Below, piece by piece: positions 46,859 through 58,642 of a stretch of 64,000 nucleotides of DNA (within the stretch, counting starts at the first letter, position 1; each line of letters opens with the position of its first letter). The DNA lies in contig NW_019029037.1 of the NCBI RefSeq assembly GCF_002105155.1, positions 181,765 through 245,764 of the forward strand. The letters are read 5' to 3'. This DNA comes from Lobosporangium transversale (Eukaryota; Mortierellomycota; Mortierellomycetes; Mortierellales; Mortierellaceae). The notes beneath the pieces are model-generated. The model was given only the letters and a program-made list of their open reading frames with translations. It searched no databases and had not been told where the DNA came from. A program made the translations under genes and the position numbers.

Positions 46859-48897
46859 CTATGCTCTGTCGGTGACCTGATAGCGCTTAGGCTTGTTAAA
46901 GGAGGGTCGAAGCCACGACAGGTCCACCTTTGGATTCAAGCTTTCTTCGAACTTGACCAAGCGGATCTGGTGGATACACCACTCGACCTTCTTCTTTGCA
47001 TGCTCACAAATCTCCATGAGACGCAAAAGAGGGAATGGGTTAGATGCCCCTGAGGGAATGAAGGCTGATGCAAATTTGTGCATAATATATGTACATGTAC
47101 CTTCTGCACAAATTTGCATCGAAAAGAACTCAATGTATGGTTCTATTAATAAAAATAAATCAGAGAGAATTAATAATAGACAAGATACTTAAAAACACCA
47201 AGAAACAATGATACGCATACCTCGTACAAGGATCCCCACAACACAAACTTCCCCAGAAGGAGATAGCTTCAGGATTGAGTTGAGTGCAAGCTTCATCTCA
47301 TTCCCCAACTTTGTGAGATCATCCCACATCTGATGCTGTCCACTGTTCCTTGCGATCTTTCCTTCCAGCAACAGAGCATAATATTGCTCTTTTCCGATCG
47401 ACGTAGCAGTCCCATAATCTGGGATGAGTGTGGATGTCTCTGCATCCCTTGTGTCATCTTGGGTTGGAGTCCTAAAGAATTGTTCACGATTAGTTTAATC
47501 CTGTACACTGTCGGTCACCTGCATGAAAGTCAAGAATCTTACCAGTCACTTCTGGCATATTTTATTTTTCCAAAATAGGCTTCAAGGAGGGGTCCAAGCA
47601 ACGCTTTCAAATATGTGTTTTCATTCCGTGCTTGGGTGCTCCAGTACTGGGTATTACTGGCAATGTTTCTTAGAACAGACTTGAGATTAGGATCTGAAGG
47701 CAGGGAAGCTTCCAACATCTGCTCAAATGACTCCATCTTATTATTTGCCATCCTATGGAACCATTTAAGGGCCTCCATAGAAACGTCCTCTGAAAGTGGT
47801 TGGATGGGATCTTTTATAGCATCACACATAGCCTCCCAAGTGCTATCTTTGACTTCCCCTTGTAAACCATCAGTCTGATATTCCTCTCCAACTAAGAAAA
47901 TGAAGTTTACAGCTCTACAAAAAAGAATTAAAAGAGGTTTATAATGATACAAGGTTGTTAGTTGTATTCAATTGGGTAGCTTGAGTGAAATTATCCTAAG
48001 CACCCTGAGATTTCAAAAACAGTCTTACTTACAACTTTTGGTGTGGCTCTGTCAACCCACCATTGTCCTGGACAGTCCGTATCCTGAACTTCATCAAGTC
48101 GGTACTAATGGATATCCCCTTGTGGACCCAGTGGCTGTCGACTTTTGAGTCAATCCACCCTCCACCATCCAAAAAATCCCACGAAAATATCCTAGATGAT
48201 GATTGGGTAGATTCTTGGGTGCTGAAGCTTAGATCCCCGGAATCGGAGGAGATGAGGTGTGATGCTAAAGAGGACCGAGGAGAAAAGGTTGACTGGAGAG
48301 ATCTTTCCGAACGTTCATCACCATTGATCGCTGAGTTATTGTTGGTGGAAACTAAATAATAAAAATCACAGATATTAGCATAAAGTAGAAAAACATAATC
48401 CAATCAGAAAATAGTTTAGAGTTACTTACGATCTGCCAGTGTGAGACTACGACCAAAGGATACTAATATAAAAAGTTGGCGAATTTCGTTGAAGGCTTGT
48501 TAATATATCTGTACCTCTAACAATGGATTGCTTAACAATGCTAACTATGTTACTCACCCCTTCTTGATTCCTTGTGAGCACGACCCATCGTTTGATCTGT
48601 GGTTGACCCAGAATTATCTACAAAAGGAAAATAACAGGATTGTGAGAACAATGTTCAAGACAGCTATCTGTAGCGCTCTTTGCCACTAAATCATCTCCTA
48701 GCTTGTCTATATTAGTTCATTTTTACTATTAGTTTGATTGCTGTACTGAGAATACGATGATAAAAACATTTAACTAACCTGTTTTGCGCTTCCTTTCGCT
48801 GTTACTATTAATACCTAGAATATTTGAAGTATAGGAAAAAACTTAATAACATAATAGTACATGTATAACATGATAGTAATAACATAATAATAATAAC

Positions 48898-48928
<31 letters not shown>

Positions 48929-49451
48929 CTGATAAATCACTCTTTGTCTTAATGTCGTTTGTTGATGATGATATATATTGGTCAAGAATGGTCTTCGACT
49001 GTCGTTGACCAAAAGTTTGTGCCGAGACTAATGCCCGATTAGCTACGACCTCTGAGTTAACTGTAACTTCCAGTTTGGCCCAAAACCTTTCTTCGTGATG
49101 TTGGCGAAAAATTTCAAAGGCCTCTTGCAGTCTTTGTTTTCTGTTTTTACGGATATTATGATAGGATATGAGTATTTGATATGCATCCGTCGTTGACTCT
49201 TGATGACTAAGTTCGAACTTATTAACGAAGTTTTCCAATGAGACATGCTCGATGCCCTCAGATTTTTCCATGAGCCATTCCAGGTGTTCTTGTGGAATTG
49301 AAGATGTAGCTAATCGTAAAAAAGTAGTAAGTACATGTAATAAAGCATTGTGATAATAAATATTCCTGTAAAAACTAATGGGCACTGCTGCAGCCACTTC
49401 AACCGCTCGGCTGAGACCAGCGGTACACAGCTGGAGTGAATGAAGCGGGGC
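46859..49451 (-). CDS. Eight-exon gene of unknown function, 5' end unresolved
   Basis: Minus-strand exons: 49451-48929, 48814-48779, 48617-48558, 48462-48430, 48351-48033, 47914-47543, 47471-47221, 47103-46859. All seven junctions have GT-AG signals and consistent phase, giving 612 codons plus stop; three exons are only 33-60 bases. The N-terminal part is helical with an LCTAGLSRAVE block. Exon 5 is Ser-rich. Exons 6 and 7 (GEEYQTDG, KWFHR, QYYALLLEGK) look globular. No catalytic motif is recognised. The first exon has an acceptor-like AG at 49452-49453, so an upstream exon with the start codon is missing from the model. The gene may belong to a lineage-specific family often linked to repeats or effectors; this is inference. 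Confidence 0.62.
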
Positions 49452-49833
49452 CTCACAGTATATTTACCCTCTGTACGACGCCAAATTGGAAAGAACTAGA
49501 AGACCATCAAATTACTTTACCCTAACTGGCCATTTTCTTTGTAGAGAGAGAGAGAGAGAGAGAGATACTGTGAGGGGATGGATGGAAAAGGTGAAGACAA
49601 AAGCAAAATGATGACGTAAATTTGCCCCGTACGTAACAGGCGATGTACGTGTTAATCAAAAAAAATAAACATATTCCTGTGGCCTTTTTTTTTTTTTTTT
49701 CTCTCTCTTCTCTCTCTCTCCTCTACTCGCTCTTCTTCATCACAATAACATTGGTACCTCCACTCTCCACATTTAATAACCAGATCACTGCCTATAACAC
49801 CTAAATCAATTTATAAGCGTACAATTACATCAG
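49452..49833. other. Short intergenic region with GA and CT repeats
   Basis: Contains a (GA)n run at 49544-49564 and a poly-T/CT-rich stretch at 49686-49720. It may hold the missing first exon of the upstream gene and the promoter of the Crinkler-like relic. Confidence 0.4.
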
Positions 49834-50336
49834 ATGACAAGCAAAGAAATTAAGCTTTTTTGCATTCTCGACGGCGATTCAACCGCGTTTAAAGTCACAA
49901 TTGCACTAGATGACGATGTAGATGATCTCAAAAGGCCATCAAGAAGGAGAAGTCAAAGACTTTAAGTGACATAGACGCAAGCGACCTCATCCTCTGGCGT
50001 ATCGCTACCCCTTCTTCCCCGGCAAGAACAATTAGACTCAACAATCGAACGAGCGATGACACGAAGAACATGCTACCACAGAAACTGGAAGAGTCGGATG
50101 ACCTCGTCTCGGACAAATTCGAGGCTATTCCTCAAAAAAAACGATTCACGTCATTGCCCAACTACCAGCAGCGGCGGCATCAGGTATAACGCGATCATAT
50201 GCTTATTTCATTTACTATTTATTTATTTTTCTGACCATTAACATCCATTTTTTTTTATATATATAGCAGGAGCCATAAATGTGCCTTCTACTACCCATTT
50301 TACAACGCCTATTAGTCGACCCTCTTCTTCATCTAG
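49834..50336 (+). pseudogene. Crinkler (CRN) effector N-terminal domain, frameshifted and truncated
   Basis: From the ATG at 49834 the translation reads as a CRN-type N-terminal ubiquitin-like domain: KLFCILDGDS start, VDDLK near residue 32, SDIDASDLILWR in the middle and a TIHVIAQLP end. The three parts lie in different frames. One base appears lost near 49930-49933 (before the KAIKKEK part) and another in the A run at 50134-50141. A possible intron 50184-50266 joins in phase 1 to a short Ser/Thr-rich tail that stops at the 41-bp repeat starting at 50337. No C-terminal effector domain follows. CRN proteins are secreted or host-targeted in oomycetes and also occur widely in early-diverging fungi; this copy is dead unless the indels are sequencing errors. 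Confidence 0.7.
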
Positions 50337-50377
50337 TGTCATACTAGTCCTGAAATACTAGAATCTGTACACTCATA
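50337..50377 (+). repeat. 41-bp direct repeat, left copy
   Basis: Matches 51944-51984 in the same orientation with a single mismatch (G versus A at the 25th base). Confidence 0.9.
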
Positions 50378-50559
50378 AAATATTCAACCTCATTTTGCAT
50401 TGGATTTGTGCGAGCCACATTTTAGTATCATGGAAAGAAGATCTTAGTATCACTTTCCATGGGGTTTGTGCGGGTAAGTTTTAGGTTAGTATCACTTGCA
50501 TGTTTATTTATGAATGTCAACTCTTGTGTTAGTATCACTTGCATCTTTGTTTATGAATG

Positions 50560-50722
50560 TCTAGTATCACTTCCATGTGCTATCAAAAAAAAATGGGCGC
50601 TCGGGGCGGGGATGGAAATAATACTAATATGCATTTACGGGGTTCATCTCCCAAAGTGCCTGAGTGCTCCATATACGCATATTCGCGTTCTCAGGATCCA
50701 TAGAAAACCAGATACTCTATAG
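50560..50722 (+). repeat. Dispersed repeat family, copy B
   Basis: Aligns in opposite orientation with 43661-43819 (see that entry). It lies inside the segment bounded by the 41-bp repeats. Upstream, three imperfect copies of a TTAGTATCACTTGCAT-type unit occur at about 50450-50575. Confidence 0.65.
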
Positions 50723-51943
50723 TAAAGTCCCTCATTTCGGCCCCAAACGTGTTGAAACTTCTAGAGTCGATAAAGCAACCGAAAATATATCTTTCAAAAC
50801 AGGAAATTGTATTTTGGGTAAAAATTGAAAATGTTTATATTCAAAAGTTTGAGAACTAGGGCATCTTGAAGTCAAGGTTTCTACGGAAATTGTCTAGCTT
50901 TTAGACAAAATATTGCAGAACCATCAGAATATTTCCAAAACTGACCAAACTTTCCAAAAAGTAAGAATATGTAGTGCATAATATAATGTACTAAGGGACC
51001 ATACGTGTTCTTATAAAAGGAATCCGAAGTTCCTTAATGAATAAAACCGAAAAATCCCTAAAAAATGATATATTTCTCTCTTCAGCTATAAGTAAAGTCT
51101 ATGAAAAATGCTTGGATTTTGGAAAACTAAGACTCTATACAAAGCTATGTAACGTATCTATCATATACTATGTGGAAAAGCGCTTTGATGTATTTTTGAG
51201 GGAAAGGCAGACACTTTGGCTTGACATTGAACCTCATTTCGACCATTTTATAACCTTTAAACGGCAATAATTCCATAAATACTTCAAGGATTAAGACCAA
51301 AAAATCCTTGCTTTGTAAGTACCAAAGCCTTATATCCCCCGATACCTCATCCATTTTTTCTATAATCGATATACATCCAGCAATAGCCTATTTTACTATT
51401 TGCGATAATCTAGCTGTCGAAGTCTTGTAAGTCCATTTTTTTACATTAGTTTTGTGCGGCAAACTTAATTTCTAATTTTAGACCAGGAGAGAAAAGTGGT
51501 TTTTTGTATTATTTGCAGCTTGTTGCTCTTTTTTGTTGGTCCTTCTCAATTATAAGATTTTTGTTAAGTAAACCATTTATATTTGAAGGAGAGCGACAAG
51601 CTCCCTCGTTTTTGGATAGGTCTGTTCGGACGTTTACTTGGTTCTGGGTTCTGATCATTATAGCAAGTATAAATAGTTCGGTTAATACCGTCCTCAGTTA
51701 GTTTGTATATACAATTTGTTTATGTGTGAAGAATTCGACAACAGGTAGGTTTTGTGAACACTTTGCAATTGTGGAAAGGGGTTTGTATGTTTGCTAGACA
51801 TCTTTCCCGTGACATGCATCTAAAGAGTGACAAAAAAATCAGCCACGCACTGAAGTACTAAATTCTCCAACATTAGTACGCAGGAGTACTAAAATCAATA
51901 AATTTTTCCAACTTTAGTACTCAACTCTAGTACTAGTACTAGA

Positions 51944-51984
51944 TGTCATACTAGTCCTGAAATACTAAAATCTGTACACTCATA
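51944..51984 (+). repeat. 41-bp direct repeat, right copy
   Basis: Right copy, ending just outside the WRS1 coding region. Immediately upstream are tandem AGTACT words (51915-51943). Confidence 0.9.
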
Positions 51985-51986
51985 GT

Positions 51987-53159
51987 TTACTTGGTCGGAA
52001 AAGTGATACCCATCTCCTTGGGAGTCATAAACTCTTTCAAAATCTCGTTAGTGACAGCAGCCTTGCGCTAAAATTATCAAATATGCACATAAAAACTATA
52101 TGTTAACACAAGCGCATAATTTTTTGAAGCCTAATATTAAGAATATTAAGAAGAAAGAAAAAACTTACAGCTTGAAAATCGCCAACAAATTTCTGCAGGA
52201 CTTCAATACAGCGCTTCTTGAGGTCTCCAGATGAAAGAGTTCCTGCACGATAGGCTTTCTCAATTGTATTCACTTCCTCATCATCATCCAAGAAGAATGA
52301 GAGGTATTGGAATGGTACGTCCTCGTCTGGATTGCCACCATGCTCCTTGTGCAACTCTAGAGTGGCTCCACCGCCTGAGTATGCATGGCGGTTAATCTTA
52401 TTCTTGATCTGAGCTGGCGTATCAGTCATGAAAATCGCAGAATTATCTACAGAGGCACTCATCTTTGTACCGGGACCTTGCAAGGCAGGGAAAAACTTTG
52501 CATGGATCAATGAAGGTTTGGGATACTTGAGCTTATGAGCGACATCTCGTGTCAATCGGAAGTAAGGATCCTGATCGATTGCACAAGGAATCAAGCAGGG
52601 GATATCGGAACGATCTCCGAAAATCTCGGGAAAAGAATTTGAGAACGAAGGTGCTGCCTGGATAGAGACAAAATGAGACTTGCCTATGTTGTCGCTATCA
52701 TTGAATCCAAACGTTGACTTGGACATGCTGTAGGTGATGCAACGAGAGATACGAACAACATTGTGATAAAATTTACCGCTATTTGAAATAAAAGGTATCA
52801 ACAATAAGAAATAGACATAAAGACAACGAGTCAATATAAGGGCTTTAGTTGTATCTTCTTTGTTGATATCCCTGATCGCCAAAATAAATAATAATAGAAG
52901 ACTTACCCAACGTAAAGGAGATTAGAAAAGATAAAAGTCTTTTTTGGGTTGAAACCACAAGCAATGATATCCTTGGCATTTTGTTCCGAATATTTGATGC
53001 ACTCTTCCAGCTTGAGGTTGGGCTTAAATAGGAATTTCTCATCATCTGTATCCATAACATTGAATGAAAATGGAAAAGAAGGCCAAAAATTAATAATTGG
53101 CGATTGGAGCCTTTTCGTTTTAAAATATCATGTTGCCTATAAGCAAAGTACGCACAAGT

Positions 53160-53195
<36 letters not shown>

Positions 53196-54106
53196 AAAAA
53201 GAAAAAAAAGAAAAGAAAAGCATTACCAGTCAACTGAATAACTAAAGGACAGTCAAAGACCTCTTGCAAGTATTGACAAAACATAAAGGGGATCATATGA
53301 CCCAAGTGGATACTGTCCGAGGAAGGCCCACGTCCAGTGTACAGGTAAAAGGGCTGCTTCTGCTCATATCGATCTAAGATTTTGTTTAGCTCTCTGCGAT
53401 AAGATAAAGTATAAAGGATTACAGATTACACAAATCAGAGGAAAAAAAAAAAAAAAAAAAAAATCAAAGCGTTAGCCATGTGTCCACATCTGTTAAGTCG
53501 ATACAATTTCTCTCCTTTTTTCATTGTTGTCGAGTCATGAATAAAAAAAAGTCAATATCTTTTTTTTCTTTCTTTTCTTCTTTTAATACCTATGCGAGAA
53601 GAACAAACCACGTCTGAGCATAGGATGGGGCTTGCGACCTGTTAAGGTTTCCAAACGCTGCAGTATTGCTTCATCAATTTTACGGGTGCCGAAGGATTCG
53701 ATTAGACGATCATAGTCGATTCCCATTTGCTTGCCATCCACAATTGCTCCTTGAACGTTCCAGGGATCAACTGTTTTTTGATCATTATTTGTTTTAGAAA
53801 CAAAAGGCGTCAGAAGAAATAAAAAAAAGGCACTAAAGTCATATCATGCTGGATTGCTTGGGAGGTGTGAGAAAAGGGACATAACATATCGAAATTCAAT
53901 CCTCCTCACTACTCACCAACTTGCTCAGTTTTTTGCTCGGAAGCAATGGAGGCATTCTCCAAAGGTCTATTGAAATTAAATGTGAATCCACAGGTTAAAA
54001 AAGTTGAGCTAGAATGATCGTGGTTGCTGAACATGTCATTGAGAAATTAAGCTTGGAAAAACTTGACATACGCTATAATGTCCTTCACAGCCTGATCGTT
54101 TGACAT
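51987..54106 (-). CDS. WRS1: Cytoplasmic tryptophanyl-tRNA synthetase
   Basis: Seven exons on the minus strand: 54106-54072, 53966-53917, 53770-53590, 53393-53227, 53045-52907, 52778-52169, 52067-51987, giving 420 aa. It is a class I synthetase of the eukaryotic type. The HIGH-like motif HLGH lies at 118-121 and the KMSKS-like loop KMSAS at 296-300. The [13 protein letters not shown] and FNDSDNIGK blocks are also conserved. It charges tRNA-Trp in the cytosol. It lacks an N-terminal WHEP extension, as in other fungi. The stop codon lies next to the 41-bp repeat, so the 3' UTR must run into that segment. An intron with a 33-base A tract follows exon 4. Confidence 0.94.
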
Positions 54107-54267
54107 GGTGAGAAACGGCAAAAGAGGTAAAGAATGAAGTTGAAGTTTGTCCCTGACTTTGAGGTTATGCTAGTAAGTGATCAACTCGTCACGTGTACGA
54201 GGAGAGATTTTATTACCAATTTAGTGTCATTTATGAGTGAACATTACATAAAATAAAAAAGACGAAG

Positions 54268-57200
54268 TTAAAAAGTTTGTGAGACACGGCTTCCTGTTTT
54301 GAGACGACTGAGACGCCACTCGTTTGGCTTCTCGTAGCGATTGAACAGCGGCTCAATCTTCTCTTGACGTTTACGCCGAGAAATCTTGTTTGCGTCAGCA
54401 ACTTTGAAGAACGTTGGGGCTGCTTCTGTTAGCCACTTTGGTTCAATTGCTGTGACCTCTCGCATATACTCCTTGGTTGTCATGACTAATTCGTGATAGA
54501 TCACCCTAATGACACATTAGCGATATAAACCATAGATTGTAAAACAATTGGTTAACAAATGATACATGAAGTATATAGTTCTTCCCGCAGTCCTTATTAT
54601 TATTATTATTATTATTATTATTTTCGATTAATAATAATAGATAAAGCTTACCATTCAGGATTTTTGTTGAAAAGCGAGCTACTTGGGTGGATATACACAG
54701 GCGTACCCTCTACAAGCGTTTTATATCCTTCCTGTGGGTCCTTCTTGGCAGCATGGCGGAAAAATCCTCCACAAAGAGCACGTCTGACCTGAGTGTAATT
54801 CTTTCCACAGGAAACTACGTCCTGATTATATCTGTCCATGTATCCAAGAAGTTGTTTCCTGACATCCTGTGCGCGCTTCATGCTTCTTGCCTGAATAAAG
54901 TTCTCAAAGCACCATGGGTTCGAAAATTTAGAAGCCTTCCATGCGTTATATACTGTCAACAATGTCAAATGGTCGCCTTCAGGTTGATGGAACTTGGCTT
55001 TCTTACTATCTGCGAGCGCTTGTTTGTCCTTGGGCCGATGGAAGACACTTTGAACACTCAACATTGAGACGATCGTTAAAATTTCTTCCGAACAATGCAA
55101 GTCCGCCGACAAGATCAACATTTTAGCCAAGGGAGGCTCCATAGGGAAGACAGCCATCTTACGTCCGAGACGTGTCAGTAGTCCCTCAGAATCCAATGCT
55201 GACAGCGCAAACAATTGTTCCAAAGCTGTCAACAAGGTCTGTACTGGAGGCGGGTCCATGAAGTCAAAGTTGATCAAATCGTTGATACCCATAGCCTTTA
55301 GTGTCAGCACAATCATGGCAAGGTTGGTACGTTGAATTTCAGGCACCGGATTGGGCATCATCTCGTTACGATAGGCTGCTTCCGTGTACAGTCTGTAGCA
55401 TTTTCCAGGTCCGGTTCGTCCTGCTCGTCCAGAGCGTTGGCGGGCTTGGGCCTGCGAGATAGGTGTAACGATCAAAGAGTCCATTCCGAGCTTGGCATCA
55501 TACGCATTCTGTTTTACAAATCCCGGATCTACCACATAGTAGATACCATCGATGGTGATACTGGTTTCAGCAACGTTGGTGGCGATAACAACTTTACGTG
55601 CTCCCGGTGGTGTAGGCTCAAAAATCCTGGATTGCATTTCAGAGGGCAATGCACTGTAAACAGGAAGGATAATCAGCTCTGGTACCATCGGTCCCAACGC
55701 CTTCATGCGCTCATAAAGAATTTCACACGCAGTATCGATCTCTTCTTGACCCGTTAGGAACAAGAGGATATCACCAGCAGGCTCTGATAAATGGATCTGC
55801 ATGATAGTGATTAATGAAGCATCCAAATAGTCTGATTCAGGCTCCTTGGTATAAAGAATTTCGACCGGATAGGTACGACCAGGAATAGTGAAAATAGGGC
55901 AATCATAAAAGTATGTCGAGAATTTCTCCGCATCAAGAGTGGCAGATGTGACAATGATCTTTAAATCCTTTCTTTTCCGGACTGTCTGTTTTAAGAGCCC
56001 GAACAAGACATCTGTACTGACGGTGCGTTCGTGGGCCTCATCCAAGATGATGATCGAGTATTGTGACATGTAAGGGTCTACAAGACATTCTCTCATCAAC
56101 ATTCCATCTGTCATGTATTTGATCTTAGTCTCAGGACTAGTGCAATCCTCGAAACGAATCGTATATCCAACCTCCTGGCCCAATCGGCATCCTACCTCCT
56201 CGGCAACACGCTTGGCAACAGACATAGCGGCGACGCGGCGAGGCTGCGTACATCCAATGCGCCCGTTTGCTGTAAAGCCTTCTTCTGCCAGATACTGCGT
56301 CATTTGTGTTGTTTTACCAGACCCTGTGTCACCGACAACAACTAAGATTTGGTTTTCCCTTACGGCCTCTATGAACTGCTTCCGGAACTTGAAGACTGGA
56401 AGTGACTCTCGTTGTTGTTGTATACTCAAGTCTGTAATCCTGCCATACGTCGTTGCTTTTCCGAACGTATTCGCCTTCCATTCTGGGACCTGTCCTGCTT
56501 TATTGCTGGCAGCACTTCCTCGAAGATCTTGTGCGAAATTACGCTCTCCTGGTTCTGGCATAGGGTCAAGCCATGGTTTGTTGATGTCCTTGGGTACTGA
56601 GTCATACTCTGCATTCGCCTCAGACTGACGCATTTCCTTTCGTTCCTTTGCTAGTGCTGCCCCTGACAAGGCCGCACGGTTCAGGGTCCCATCAGGCGCT
56701 TTAACAACCTTGATAGGACTCAGGTCTAGAGCATGGCGTGCCTGTCCCTTCAAAAACAAAGGTTCATCTTCTACAAGCTCGATATCCAGGTCTTCCTCTG
56801 CTTCCATATTACCAGCACCATAGTCTTCATCGAGTTCGGGATAATCTCTGGAATCTACAGCCCCAGAAGCGATGAGTTGTTTGAGCTCAAACCGCTCTGG
56901 CGAAGACATCCGCTTAAGTCTTGAGACTCTCGAATCAGCATCTTCAATGATCGGTACTGAGGTCGAGGAAGGGCGGTCTGGGTTGCGAGCAGCGTCCTGA
57001 GCCATCTCTTCCTTTGATCTAACACGCAAATGAGGTGATAGATCTTTTCCCGTCTTTTGATCCACATCCTTCATCGATAAGGATATTCTAGTCGAAGTTA
57101 CAGACATGACCTTGACTTTGACAACGTCGTTTCTCTTGACCACATCTGCGACTTCGTTTACTCGCCCAGCTTGTAACATACCAATATGAACCATACCCTC

Positions 57201-58159
57201 GACTTTGCCTCGAATACCATCTAATGCAACAAATGCGCCGAAAGGCTTTATGTTGGTTACTCTACCAGTATAGATTTTGTAAAGAATGGGTGCATCATCC
57301 AGTCCTGATCGACCCCTGTCAAATCGCTCTCGATCTCGCTTAGGAGGACTATAACTGCGGCTTCGACTACGACTACGGTCGCGACCATATCCATCCCTTG
57401 ATCTTGAACGAACTCTTCTGCGTTTGGGGCTTCGACTCCTACTCCTATTCCTGGACTCTTTTTTTGCGCTTTCAATCATACTCTCAAATTCCGACAAGAA
57501 GTTATCTGTAGCGTTCCCATTGCTTTCACTAGCCTTTCCTTTTCCTCCTTCTTTTTTGGTTCGCTCATCGTCTTCATCCAACTTTGCAATCTGAGAGAAC
57601 AAGAATTATAAGAAGCAAGGAAGTCGATAAAGAGACGTGTGTAAGACCACTGTCCAAATAAAATGATATATCACACACATTATAGCCATATTAAGAAAAG
57701 AAAAAGACCTATAATTACTTACCCATTCAGTATTATTGGGTAGCGCCAACCCAGGGAAGCGATGTGTTTTTTCGTCTTTCTCAGCAATCTTGTCAACTTT
57801 AACGGGTTCTGCGGCCTTTTTATATTTTGGATGCATAGTCTTAATAAGGCGATCAATGTTTCCAACGAACGAATCCGAAAACTCGCCGATCTCCTGCATG
57901 TTTTGCTTGAATGTAGCATAATCTGTTGCTTCTTCGTGGATATTGATGACAAACTCGGCTATTAACAACAAGTCCAGAGAAAAGATGTTTAGACATTACC
58001 ATGGAGTGTTGAATTAGTAACTTTTTTTTTTCTGATTGCCTGTGTTTCATTTATTTTTGAGAACATACCAACAGTTTTGTCATCAATGCCAGTGTGATTC
58101 AAGAGCTCATTACGGATCTTATTGACCAGCTCCAGTGCTTCAAACTGCTCCAAATCCAT
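54268..58159 (-). CDS. PRP22: DEAH-box splicing helicase Prp22/DHX8
   Basis: Four exons on the minus strand: 58159-58069, 57958-57723, 57590-54652, 54505-54268, giving 1167 aa, the normal length. Domains: N-terminal helical region (1-95), an Arg/Ser-rich stretch (about 155-200), an S1 RNA-binding domain (about 213-290), then the helicase core with Walker A GDTGSGKT (529-536), DEAH (626-629), SAT (658-660) and [12 protein letters not shown] motif VI, and the HA2/OB-fold C-terminus ending with the [15 protein letters not shown] block. It releases spliced mRNA from the spliceosome in the nucleus. An unusually large exon 3 (2939 bases) holds most of the gene. WRS1 lies 161 bases downstream on the same strand. 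Confidence 0.95.
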
Positions 58160-58642
58160 GATTGGGAAGCTATTGACAGAGATATCAAAAAGTTGGAATA
58201 ATGGTAGCTAATGTAATGCCGTTGTGGTTGTGGTTGTGGTTGCCGTTATAATTGTTGTAATTGTTATTGATTGGCTTCAGGCCGCTTGGATTGTTGACAG
58301 AAAGATGCAGGGTTGAATAAAATGATGTTAGGTTTGCCGCCGGCAGAAGATATTATTAAGGGCTGTCTACATATCACGTGGTGCTTCGCTCGAGCCCCTT
58401 TTACTTCAGCGGGGTTTCTTTTTTTTTTTTTTTTTTTTCACTCGCCCTTGGTAATGGTCTACATTTACACGAAGAAAAAGTCATTTCACAACTTCGCCAA
58501 CCGCCAACTGCTGTAATTTATATTTACACGCCTTTGTTTTCCCTTTTTCGCCAAAGCTCTCACCTTCATTTCCTTTCCTTCATTACGTGTAACGCAGGCT
58601 TTGCTTTGCTGAATTTACTTCTCTCGTCCTTTTTTTGTTAAT
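58160..58642. promoter_or_regulatory. Divergent promoter region between PRP22 and the NBR1-like gene
   Basis: 483 bases between opposed start codons. It contains GGTTGTGGTTGTGG-type repeats (58225-58242) and a T tract (58417-58438). No TATA box was identified. Confidence 0.45.

Larger units (their letters stand above)
50337..51984. other. Segment bounded by 41-bp direct repeats, possible insertion
   Basis: The 41-base sequence TGTCATACTAGTCCTGAAAT... occurs at 50337-50377 and 51944-51984 with one difference. The 1.65-kb segment has no credible gene (longest frames about 60-90 codons), contains copy B of the dispersed repeat, and is rich in AGTACT/TAGTAT words. The left end cuts the Crinkler-like relic, and the right end stops two bases before the WRS1 stop codon. 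It could be a degenerate transposon, or a recombination product between dispersed repeats. Confidence 0.6.

Noticed and set aside
50459..50722. 87-codon frame in repeat copy B (and 43484-43753 in copy A)
   Set aside because: The frames lie on a degenerate dispersed repeat, share only short peptide similarity that follows from DNA similarity, and show no domain.
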